5,217 bases of DNA from Eubacteriaceae bacterium. Its GTDB lineage: Bacteria; Bacillota; Clostridia; Eubacteriales; Anaerofustaceae. The position numbers were made by a program, and so were the translations under genes. Positions 1 through 5,217 of this stretch are shown here, piece by piece. The stretch's first letter is position 1; each line of letters opens with the position of its first letter. Where the stretch lies: assembly GCA_017613995.1 (NCBI GenBank), contig JAGACT010000048.1, positions 1-5,217 on the forward strand. The letters run 5' to 3'. The notes under the pieces were generated by a model. The model was given only the letters and a program-made list of their open reading frames with translations, did no database searches and had not been told where the DNA came from.

Positions 1-81
1 CCTGCCGGTGAACGACAGCCCGCTTTAATCGCTTGCCCGATGAAATGCCTGTGTATCCAGTATGTCCAGGGAATGCATAAG

Positions 82-103
82 CATATCCGCGCAGCGCGAT
101 ATG
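82..103. repeat. Strong dyad / stem-loop upstream of the phosphate transporter gene
   Basis: The arms CATAT and CGCG (82-86, 88-91) pair with CGCG and ATATG (95-103), with one bulged C at 87 and a CAG loop: nine pairs in all. A short TTTT run follows at 109-112, six bases after the stem, so this could be the intrinsic terminator of a gene lying to the left. It could equally be a regulatory dyad, since it lies about 155 bases ahead of the next start codon. An eight-codon open tail ending in TAA at 26-28 might be the end of such an upstream gene, but it is too short to claim. Confidence 0.4.
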
Positions 104-192
104 ATCATGTTTTAACAGAGGAAAGCGCCGGGCACAGGCGGCGGTATACGGGCGGATACGGCATTTTTGTGTGCTTGTTGGACCAAACCGCG

Positions 193-220
193 ATGGAACC
201 CGCGGCGTATGGCATATAAT
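193..220 (+). promoter_or_regulatory. Candidate promoter for the Na/Pi cotransporter gene
   Basis: A consensus -10 hexamer TATAAT lies at 215-220, about 40 bases before the chosen start codon. The best -35 at proper spacing is only ATGGAA (193-198, 16-base spacer, three matches to consensus), so either an activator helps or the -35 is weak. The -10 box sits between the inverted arms TATGG (208-212) and CCATA (223-227), which could be an operator. The location is plausible, but the promoter is predicted from the -10 box alone. Confidence 0.4.
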
Positions 221-259
221 TACCATATATATCGGTTCATCCGATCCAGGGAGGAAGAT

Positions 260-2035
260 ATGAGCGTTCTGGATATCATCGGTATGCTCGGCGGCATGAG
301 CATGTTTCTTTTCGGCATGTCCGTTATGGGAGACAGCCTGAAAAAAGTCGCCGGAAGCAGGCTGGAGGGGATCCTTCAGAAGCTCTCTGGAAATACGGTA
401 AAGGCCGTGCTCCTGGGAGCCGGCGTCACCGCGGCCATCCAGTCATCTTCAGCCGCCTCCGTCATGGTCGTCGGCTTCGTGAACTCCGGAATGATGGCCC
501 TTAAACAGGCCTTGGGGGTCATCCTCGGAGCGATCCTGGGCACCAGCGTCACGGGCTGGATCCTGTGCCTCAACAGTCTGGGAGGCAGCGGCGCCAGCAT
601 TGCCCGGTACTTCAGCACCTCCACTCTGACGGGCGTCGTGGCCCTCATCGGCATCGCCCTGTGGATGTTCTCGAAAAGCAGGGTGAAAAAGAACGTCGGA
701 GGGATACTGCTGGGCTTCGCGGTGCTGATGTTCGGAATGAGCACCATGTCCGGAGCCGTTTCATCTCTCAAGGACGACCCCGCCTTCATAGAGGCCCTCA
801 CCCGTTTCTCGAATCCCGTCCTGGGGATCCTCGCCGGTCTGCTCCTTACTGCGGTGCTCCAGAGCGCCAGCGCGACGGTCGGTATCCTGCAGGCTCTTGC
901 TTCCACGGGCATGATAACCTTCGACGTGGCCCTGCCCGTGATCATGGGCATCGGCATCGGCGCCTGCGTGCCGGTACTGCTCACCGCCATGGGATCCAGC
1001 GTAAACGGCAAAAGGACGGCATTCGGATACCTCTTCGCCAACCTTTCGGGGACCGTTATCGTCGGAGGAATCTTTTACATCCTCAACGCCTTCATCAGGT
1101 TCTCCTTCATGTCCATGGTCATGAGCATGGTCTCGGTGGCCCTGGTGAACACGCTGTACAGACTGGCCACTGTGATCCTGCTGACCCCGATGCTGGGGCT
1201 TATGGACAGGTTGCTGTGCAGGATCTTTCCCGACGACCCATCCACGATGGCAGAGCAGGCGGACATGGAGCGTCTCAGCGACAGCCTTCTCGAGTACCCC
1301 TCCGCCGCGGTGGTGCAGGCCACTCAGGTCATGAAGACAGTGTGCGAAAAGGCCTGCGGCAGCGTCGAGAATGCCGTGGCCGCCAGGCGTACCGGGGATC
1401 CCCAGGCCATAGAGCGGGTCAGGGAGCTGGAAGCTCTCCTGGACAGATATGAGGACAGGCTCGGCAGCTACATGGGACGCATCCTCGGGACCGATCTGGG
1501 CGGGATCCTGGCGGAAAGGGTCAACGAATACCTGCACGTGCTCAACCGCCTGGAGACCATGTCCGACGTGGCGGGAGACGTTTCCGACGTGGTGGAGAGC
1601 ATGAAGGACGCCAAAGCCTCCTTCAGTCCCGACGCGGACCTCGAGCTCAGAAAGCTTGAAGATGCCGTCCTGGAGATCGTACGCCTCACCGGAAAGGCTT
1701 TCAGCGAAGACGACACGCAGTGCTCGATGCGCATAGAGCCTCTGCGGGACGCCATAGCCCTCATGTGCTCCTCTATGAAGGACAACCACATAGAGAGGGT
1801 CGCCCGGGGCAGATGCACCTACCAGACCGGCATGTACTTCAACGATCTGACCGGCGAATACGACAGGATCGCGGAGCTGTGCGACAAGACCATCGCCGAA
1901 GCCCTTGAAAGGAAACAGGGCACCCTGGGGGTCCATGAACTCAGAAAGTCGCTTCGTTCCCCCGATGACAGCGAATATACGCTTCTTCTCGAAGAGTATT
2001 CCAAAGCATACAGCGTCGAACCGATAACCGAATAA
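260..2035 (+). CDS. Na+/phosphate cotransporter with C-terminal PhoU-like region (NptA/YjbB type)
   Basis: This 591-residue membrane protein belongs to the Na/Pi cotransporter family (PF02690), which imports inorganic phosphate with sodium. The start at 260 is chosen because AGGGAGGAAG (248-257) lies just ahead of it and hydrophobic sequence follows at once; the 31 upstream in-frame codons look non-coding. Two inverted transporter repeats are visible. The first carries QSSSA at residues 61-65 followed by GTSVTGW at 94-100; the second carries QSASATVGIL at 201-210 followed by GIGACVPVLLTAMGSS at 232-247. These glutamine-serine motifs are the family's substrate and sodium site signature. Membrane segments run to about residue 320. 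Residues from about 335 to 580 are charged and helical with heptad-like spacing, matching the PhoU-like helical domain often fused here, which is thought to modulate transport. The gene stands alone on the + strand and converges on the minus-strand operon. Family assignment is firm; phosphate as substrate is inferred from the family. Confidence 0.93.
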   Translation: MSVLDIIGMLGGMSMFLFGMSVMGDSLKKVAGSRLEGILQKLSGNTVKAVLLGAGVTAAIQSSSAASVMVVGFVNSGMMALKQALGVILGAILGTSVTGWILCLNSLGGSGASIARYFSTSTLTGVVALIGIALWMFSKSRVKKNVGGILLGFAVLMFGMSTMSGAVSSLKDDPAFIEALTRFSNPVLGILAGLLLTAVLQSASATVGILQALASTGMITFDVALPVIMGIGIGACVPVLLTAMGSSVNGKRTAFGYLFANLSGTVIVGGIFYILNAFIRFSFMSMVMSMVSVALVNTLYRLATVILLTPMLGLMDRLLCRIFPDDPSTMAEQADMERLSDSLLEYPSAAVVQATQVMKTVCEKACGSVENAVAARRTGDPQAIERVRELEALLDRYEDRLGSYMGRILGTDLGGILAERVNEYLHVLNRLETMSDVAGDVSDVVESMKDAKASFSPDADLELRKLEDAVLEIVRLTGKAFSEDDTQCSMRIEPLRDAIALMCSSMKDNHIERVARGRCTYQTGMYFNDLTGEYDRIAELCDKTIAEALERKQGTLGVHELRKSLRSPDDSEYTLLLEEYSKAYSVEPITE

Positions 2036-2068
2036 CAAAAACCGAGAGCGCCTGCGGGCGCTCTCGGT
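2036..2068. terminator. Intrinsic terminator, best oriented for the minus strand, possibly bidirectional
   Basis: A perfect 12-bp stem (2041-2052 with 2057-2068, loop TGCG) starts five bases after the transporter stop codon. Read on the minus strand, the stem is followed by TTTTGTTATT, a proper U-tract. Read on the + strand the tail is CTGTCTGCAG, which is poor in T, although the stem itself is very stable. It therefore best ends transcripts coming leftward from the minus-strand operon, and may also slow or stop the transporter transcript. Confidence 0.8.
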
Positions 2069-2079
2069 CTGTCTGCAGT

Positions 2080-2292
2080 ATATTTCCCCGCAGCTCACCG
2101 TCCTGTCATCGGAAGCCATATGCGGCGCTCCCCTGTCGGGAAGGCACCGGTGAGCGTTCCCGCGGGAGCGAACGGGGCGATCCTGACGGACGACGCCGAG
2201 CCTTACCGCCCGCTCTTCCTGCGAAAGTCCTTTCGATCTTCTGATCGCTCCGATGTTTTCGTCGAGTATTGGAACGGACCTCCTTTCGGGGT
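2080..2292 (-). pseudogene. Decayed XRE-family helix-turn-helix regulator (relic)
   Basis: Reading leftward from 2292, a clean ribosome binding site AAAGGAGG (2279-2286 region on +) is followed nine or so bases later by ATA CTC GAC GAA AAC, giving ILDENIGAIRRSKGLSQEE and then RAVRLGVVRQ. This is the N-terminal half of the common clostridial XRE HTH domain, whose usual form is roughly MxLxENIxxLRKxKGLSQEELAxxLxVxRQTVSKWE. Two lesions are visible: ATA stands where ATG is expected, and after VVRQ the recognition helix and the W-E-x-G motif are gone from this frame. A trace (RERSPVPS) appears in another frame, suggesting indels plus substitutions. The frame stays open into the transporter gene but without family resemblance. 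An intact protein would repress or activate a nearby promoter. HTH ancestry is seen by eye and not confirmed by a profile search; use of ATA as a start is possible but unlikely to rescue the domain. Confidence 0.6.
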
Positions 2293-2312
2293 CGGCTTGG
2301 CACTCCGGGCGG

Positions 2313-2335
2313 CGCTGCCGCAGGCAGCGGTTTTT
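2313..2335 (+). terminator. Second hairpin with T-run facing the + strand
   Basis: CGCTGCC (2313-2319) pairs with GGCAGCG (2323-2329) across a GCA loop, and TTTTT follows at 2331-2335. This is a compact intrinsic terminator for rightward transcription, and would catch readthrough from the phosphate transporter before it enters the lipoprotein gene as antisense. On the minus strand no T-run follows the stem, so it should not end the leftward operon. Confidence 0.6.
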
Positions 2336-2413
2336 ACCATTTTGCAGAATCGCGATGTCCGGGCACAGCGCACATGTCCGAACAGACACCCGCAGGCAGA
2401 TGCGGCGGAGTTT

Positions 2414-3383
2414 TCAGTCATCCTTTTGCAGCAGGTATTCTCTGACGGCGTCTATGATCCACGGCGAAGGATATCCTTCTCCCTGGGGGCCCTGCGTATC
2501 GTAGGCGATCAGATAACCGAAGTTGGTCGCCATGCATTCCTCGGGATCGATCGTATAACCGGTATTCTCATCGAATACCTCCGTGTAGTTGGAGGCGTCT
2601 TCCGGAAGAAAGCAGATATCTTCTCCGTCCACCGGTATCAGCACCTCGGTGCCCGTATCGAAGAACTGGTCTCCCTGATTCTCAAAATGCTCTCTCGTGA
2701 TGAACGCCAGATAGCAGTCCCGGAGCTCTCCGTTTATCAGAAACGACGCGTATGCGTTGTGATGCTCCACGTCCGGGTTGCTGATGTAGTATTCCCTCAC
2801 ACAGGGAGGAAGGACGTATTCCTCTTCCTGCACCGTGAAATGGATTATCCGGTACATGTCGGCGCGGAAGGAGGGATCGCTCCTCGTCAGGCCGTGGAAC
2901 ACTTTGTGGGACAGCACGTACAGCAGGTACGGGTCGTATTCCCCCTTGGCGATACAGTCGTCCAGAAAGGATCCTCTGAGATATATCTGCGTCCCGTGGG
3001 TATAGGCCGTCATGCCGCATTCCTCCTGCATGGTAGTGCAGACAAACGTGATCCTGTCCAGGGCCGGGAGAGCGTATCCCCTGTCCGAAATGATGGTCTC
3101 GATGCGCTCCATGTATTCGCCGATGAGCTCTTTCTGCCCGTCAGTGAAGTCAAGGACCTGATCTGCCGCGAAGCTCAGGTATTCCTCCATGGATACGTCC
3201 TTTCTTTGCAGACGGAACTGAAGATCGTTTTCGGTGAACCCGTCGAAGAACTGCGTGTTGGACATCATCAGTTCCCTGCCTTCCTCACTGTCCGCGAAAG
3301 CGTAGGGAAGGACCGGATCCGCAGGAGGCCGTTAAGCATATGATCAGAAGGCCTGCAAGGATGAGTGAAAGTAGTTTTTTCAT
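2414..3383 (-). pseudogene. Secreted zincin-like lipoprotein, apparent frameshift after the signal peptide and HKVFH in place of HExxH
   Basis: A strong ribosome binding site and ATG at 3383 begin MKKLLSLILAGLLIICLTAS followed by C: a lysine start, hydrophobic core and lipobox-like cysteine, i.e. a lipoprotein signal peptide. That frame stops at 3285-3287 after 32 codons. The main body lies in the next frame, open from just after a TAA near 3331 down to TGA at 2414-2416, with its first ATG at 3268. One surplus base in between (for example in the CCC run near 3308) joins both into a 322-residue protein. In the body, numbered from 3268, HKVFHGLTR at 121-129 sits where zinc proteases have HExxH; ISNPDVEHHNAY (162-173) and DPEECMATNFGYLI (241-254) follow, the latter resembling the PEEhhAdNF segment of zincin-like proteins that can supply the third zinc ligand. 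The E-to-K change needs only one base, GAA to AAA. Tethering outside the membrane is inferred. The body could still be made from 3268 as a cytoplasmic protein. Alternatives are a sequencing error or a true decaying gene. No named family is recognised. Confidence 0.7.
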
Positions 3384-3387
3384 TTTT

Positions 3388-3394
3388 CCTCCTC
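3388..3394 (-). promoter_or_regulatory. Ribosome binding site overlapping the upstream stop codon (translational coupling)
   Basis: On the minus strand the bases read TGAGGAGGAAAAATG: the stop codon of the CFI-box gene (3393-3395) overlaps a consensus GAGGAGG, five bases from the lipoprotein ATG at 3383. This fixes 3383 as the original lipoprotein start, and indicates that ribosomes finishing the first gene reinitiate on the second. Confidence 0.85.
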
Positions 3395-3962
3395 AGGATA
3401 TGCCGAAAGCTTCTTCAAGCGACAGCACGTACTGCCTGTAGCGAAGATACGCCTGCTCGAACCTGCCGGAGCCGATATCCTCCACACAGGGAAGTATCAG
3501 TTCGCTGTATATGCTCTCCCACCGGGAGGAGGCGTCGTCCGAGCTGTCGATGTGTCTCACTATTTCCGGCGCGGTCCTGTAATAATGCCGGGTTTCCTTT
3601 TCTCCCCCCGGCAGCTGCCTTACGTAGGAATCCCTGAAGTTCCTCAGCACCGTAAGCTCATAACAGTCGTCGGGAAGATTCCTGGCGTTCACGCAGGCGC
3701 TGGTGAGGAAGCATCCTTCGTCGCTGCCCGAACCGCTGTCTTCCTGCTCATGCTCCATTTCCCACTGCTCGCGTCCCCTTCTGTCCCGGGGAGGCCTGTC
3801 GTAGAAATCCTCGAATTTGAGCCCGTAATCTCCCAGAAGGCTCTTCAGGCCCTTTTCCGTCAGGGTATCGTATACTTCCTCCGGGTCCCTGCAGCCCGAA
3901 TCGTACAGCTGCGCCATCGCGGCGTCATAGTCGAATTTCTTCCTGTCAAAATCACCTGCCAT
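3393..3962 (-). CDS. CFI-box (CFLTSAC) cysteine-motif protein
   Basis: This 189-residue protein carries GCFLTSACVNARNLPDDC at 83-100, followed by ELTVLRNFRDSYV (102-114), HYYRTAPEIVRHI (126-138), and a helical tail with RWESIYSELILPCV (147-160) and a second helix at 168-186. The order Cys-Phe-hydrophobic-x-x-Ala-Cys, then hLRxFRDxYh, then YYxxxPxI matches the bacterial CFI-box domain (CFIATAAYG...VLRRFRD), in the clostridial form with a long NLPDDCYELT insert. Its biochemical role is unknown to me; the cysteines at 84, 90 and 100 could bind metal or form a disulfide. The first 80 residues are charged and acidic, with no signal peptide, so it appears cytoplasmic. The start at 3962 is supported by GGAGG at 3969-3973, six bases ahead. 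It is the first gene of an operon with the zincin-like lipoprotein nine bases downstream, under a good promoter at 4067-4095. The motif match is confident; any function would be a guess. Confidence 0.85.
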   Translation of the reverse strand: MAGDFDRKKFDYDAAMAQLYDSGCRDPEEVYDTLTEKGLKSLLGDYGLKFEDFYDRPPRDRRGREQWEMEHEQEDSGSGSDEGCFLTSACVNARNLPDDCYELTVLRNFRDSYVRQLPGGEKETRHYYRTAPEIVRHIDSSDDASSRWESIYSELILPCVEDIGSGRFEQAYLRYRQYVLSLEEAFGIS

Positions 3963-4041
3963 AGCAAACCTCCATCTGATGCGGATATCATATCATCGAT
4001 GACGATCCGGCCCCTGAAAAGAGGATCCGCGGTTTCCGGAT

Positions 4042-4089
4042 CTTTCGGTTTTCGGTCATCATGCCCATTCTACCATTACGGACCGAAAG
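4042..4089. repeat. Heptamer repeats (TTTCGGT / ACCGAAA) flanking the operon promoter, candidate operator
   Basis: On the + strand TTTCGGT occurs twice in direct contact (4043-4049 and 4050-4056), and its complement ACCGAAA at 4082-4088. The outer copies extend to eight bases (CTTTCGGT at 4042-4049, ACCGAAAG at 4082-4089), forming an inverted repeat around the -10 box. A further ACCGAAAG lies at 4164-4171, beside the terminator of the next gene. Placement in the spacer and just after the transcription start fits a repressor site. An RNA stem across the two arms is unlikely, since one arm lies upstream of the start point. Confidence 0.4.
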
Positions 4090-4095
4090 GTTCAA
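4067..4095 (-). promoter_or_regulatory. Sigma-A-type promoter for the CFI-box/lipoprotein operon
   Basis: Reading the minus strand, TTGAAC (4090-4095) and TAGAAT (4067-4072) are separated by exactly 17 bases; four of six and five of six match the housekeeping consensus. The predicted start of transcription is near 4060, giving an untranslated leader of about 100 bases before the ATG at 3962. Copies of the heptamer ACCGAAA lie in the spacer and just past the start point, suggesting that this promoter is regulated. Confidence 0.6.
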
Positions 4096-4163
4096 GCTGA
4101 TAAAGCGGCTGCCCCCCGGATTCCGGGCTTCTGCGGCCGCGGCGCCGCCATGGGAGCCGCGGG

Positions 4164-4191
4164 ACCGAAAGAAAGGAGCCCTGCGGCTCCT
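4164..4191 (-). terminator. Intrinsic terminator of the DUF554 gene
   Basis: AGGAGCC (4174-4180) pairs with GGCTCCT (4185-4191) over a CTGC loop. On the minus strand the stem is followed by TTCTTTC, a T-rich though interrupted tract, about 40 bases past the stop codon of the DUF554 gene at 4230. It separates that gene from the operon promoter immediately to the left. The rest of 3963-4229 is a GC-rich spacer (about 4105-4165) with no gene that I can support. Confidence 0.65.
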
Positions 4192-4229
4192 GCTGATGAT
4201 ATATGTATTTCGTATCGAAAAAAAACACG

Positions 4230-4955
4230 TCAGAACGTCCACGGGATGTATGCGGCCGCGACGGCAAAGATGACTGCGGGGAGCATGTTCGCGACACGGA
4301 CCTTTTTCCCCCATACAAGGTTCAGTCCCACACAGAATATCAGGACCGATCCGATCAGCGAAAGGTATGCCACAGCGGTATCGGTCATGATCGGGGAGAT
4401 CAGCCTTGCGAGGAGCGTGAGGGCTCCTTCAAACACGAACACGGGAACAGCGGAGAATACGCTGCCCTTCCCCAGCGAGGAGCTCATTATGGCAATGATG
4501 ATAAAGTCCAGAACGGATTTGACCGCCAGGGTGGAATAATCCCCCGATATCCCGTCCTGTATAGCCCCCACGATGGCCATGGCGCCTATACATACCGTCA
4601 GCGAAGCCGTGACGAAAGCGTCAACGAACTGCCTGTCGCCGATGTTTCCTGTTTTGGCTTTGAGCCACTCTCCGAAACCCTCGAAGGCTTTCTCGATGCC
4701 TATCAGTTCGCCGGCGAGCGTACCGAGGGCAAGGCAGAGCACCACCAGCATGGACCTGCCGCTGAGGATCTGTGCGCCGTCGATCTTAAGCATCCCCTGC
4801 ATCGCGCCTGCTATGGCGATGAACAGAACGCTGATGCCGCAGGCTTTGTTCAGCGCGTCCTGATGATCGGAACTGAATAACCTGCCTGCAAACCGTCCGA
4901 CCAGCCCGCCTGCGATGATCGCAGCGGTATTTATTATCGTTCCAAGACCGATCAT
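4230..4955 (-). CDS. DUF554 family integral membrane protein (YdfK/YqgA-like)
   Basis: This 241-residue, very hydrophobic protein matches the DUF554 family (PF04474) in length and pattern. Visible signature stretches are the N-terminal MIGLGTIINTAAIIAGGLVG (1-20), the central GDRQFVDAFVTASLTVCIGA (106-125) followed by MAIVGAIQDGISGDY, and KSVLDFIIIAIMSSSLGKG (146-164). Roughly seven or eight membrane segments are expected, near residues 4-20, 40-55, 68-85, 112-132, 147-165, 168-184, 196-212 and 222-238. The family is a putative transporter or channel of unknown substrate. The start at 4955 is preferred over the in-frame ATG at 5015, because GGAGGG (4966-4971) lies ten bases ahead and the family's conserved N-terminus begins exactly here. 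No clear promoter is visible in the 109 bases upstream, so it may be co-transcribed with the gene ending at 5065. Nothing suggests damage. Confidence 0.9.
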   Translation of the reverse strand: MIGLGTIINTAAIIAGGLVGRFAGRLFSSDHQDALNKACGISVLFIAIAGAMQGMLKIDGAQILSGRSMLVVLCLALGTLAGELIGIEKAFEGFGEWLKAKTGNIGDRQFVDAFVTASLTVCIGAMAIVGAIQDGISGDYSTLAVKSVLDFIIIAIMSSSLGKGSVFSAVPVFVFEGALTLLARLISPIMTDTAVAYLSLIGSVLIFCVGLNLVWGKKVRVANMLPAVIFAVAAAYIPWTF

Positions 4956-5064
4956 AGCTTGTGTTCCCTCCAGACCTAACCGGATTTTTGCGTAAAGCCC
5001 CGATGCACCCGTCATGCCGCTGTGCCGCGGCCCCCCGCAGATGCCGCCCGATACGGACAGCGGA

Positions 5065-5217
5065 TCACTGATCCTGTTTACTGCGTTCCTCGCGCTTTCT
5101 GCGTCTCTGTTCCCGATTGTCCTTTTCGGATTCGAACAGCTCGACTGCCGCGTCGGTCAGCTCATCGGGCCAGACCTTTCCGCTTTTCATGACATTCGCC
5201 CAGGGACAGAGCTTTTC
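5065..5217 (-). CDS. C-terminal fragment of an unrecognised protein, cut by the window edge
   Basis: From 5217 leftward one frame stays open for 50 codons to TGA at 5065-5067. The peptide contains EKLCPWANVMKSGKVWPDEL, followed by a short helix (TDAAVELFESE) and a very basic tail (REQRRRKREERSKQDQ). The codon pattern resembles the neighbouring genes, and the switch from a compact hydrophobic/aromatic part to a charged tail is typical of a protein C-terminus, which supports a real gene. I do not recognise the family; the start and most of the protein lie beyond the window. It runs in the same direction as the DUF554 gene, 109 bases upstream of it. A short palindrome overlaps its stop codon (5062-5074), but no T-run follows, so no terminator is evident between the two genes. 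Confidence 0.65.
   Translation of the reverse strand, partial: EKLCPWANVMKSGKVWPDELTDAAVELFESEKDNREQRRRKREERSKQDQ

Noticed and set aside
2..28. Eight-codon tail (LPVNDSPL then stop) as the end of a + strand gene to the left
   Set aside because: Too short to judge; a dyad further on would fit as its terminator, but the claim needs sequence beyond the window.
376..2004. Long open frames on the minus strand and alternative + frames inside the phosphate transporter gene
   Set aside because: They are shadows of a GC-rich gene: the transporter frame shows clear family motifs, and the others have low-complexity, Arg/His/Pro-rich translations without ribosome binding sites.
3295..3335. Programmed +1 frameshift producing the full lipoprotein
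   Set aside because: No recognised shift-prone stop-codon context, stimulatory stem or long homopolymer is visible; a simple indel explains the data better.
2120..3343. A 407-codon + strand frame opposite the lipoprotein gene
   Set aside because: The minus-strand reading gives a coherent protein with motifs, a matching operon partner and a ribosome binding site; the + frame has none and is an antisense shadow.
3988..4062. Possible leader peptide (MMTENRKIRKPRILFSGAG...) at the start of the operon transcript
   Set aside because: Its ATG lies almost at the predicted transcription start and has no ribosome binding site; it contains no run of regulatory codons and is probably chance.
4203..4880. 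A 225-codon + strand frame opposite the DUF554 gene
   Set aside because: Hydrophilic mirror translation of a membrane protein gene; the minus strand matches DUF554 with a good ribosome binding site.
5062..5074. GGATCACTGATCC palindrome as a terminator of the right-hand gene
   Set aside because: It overlaps the stop codon, allows only a five-bp stem, and has no T-run in either direction.

Overview
The window reads as chromosomal DNA from a fairly GC-rich anaerobic member of the Bacillota, most likely a gut Clostridia (Lachnospiraceae-like or related). Support for this is the strong GGAGG-type ribosome binding sites, a Na/Pi cotransporter-PhoU fusion, a DUF554 membrane protein, a CFI-box protein of clostridial type, and the remnant of a clostridial XRE-type regulator. 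The taxon is an inference from gene content and style; no marker gene is present. No rRNA, tRNA, CRISPR array, insertion sequence or phage gene was seen.

Layout. Bases 1-259 are a leader region with a strong dyad (82-103) and a TATAAT box ahead of the first gene. Bases 260-2035 (+) encode a Na+/phosphate cotransporter with a C-terminal PhoU-like region. Bases 2036-2413 are the convergent interval: a perfect 12-bp hairpin, a decayed XRE helix-turn-helix gene on the minus strand (about 2080-2292), and a second hairpin with a T-run facing the + strand. Bases 2414-3962 (-) hold a tight two-gene operon: a CFI-box cysteine-rich protein (3393-3962), then a secreted lipoprotein with a zincin-like fold (2414-3383). 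The lipoprotein gene carries an apparent one-base frameshift just after its signal peptide, and its HExxH motif reads HKVFH. Bases 3963-4229 hold a well-formed minus-strand promoter, copies of the heptamer ACCGAAA around it, and a terminator for the next gene. Bases 4230-4955 (-) encode a DUF554 membrane protein. Bases 5065-5217 (-) are the C-terminal end of an unrecognised protein that runs off the window.

How the parts relate. Phosphate uptake (the NptA-like gene) stands alone and converges on the minus-strand operon. The CFI-box gene and the lipoprotein gene are almost certainly co-transcribed and translationally coupled, because the second ribosome binding site overlaps the first stop codon. 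The XRE relic lies downstream in the same orientation. The most interesting part of the window is this operon: two little-characterised proteins, with signs that the lipoprotein and the regulator behind it are decaying.
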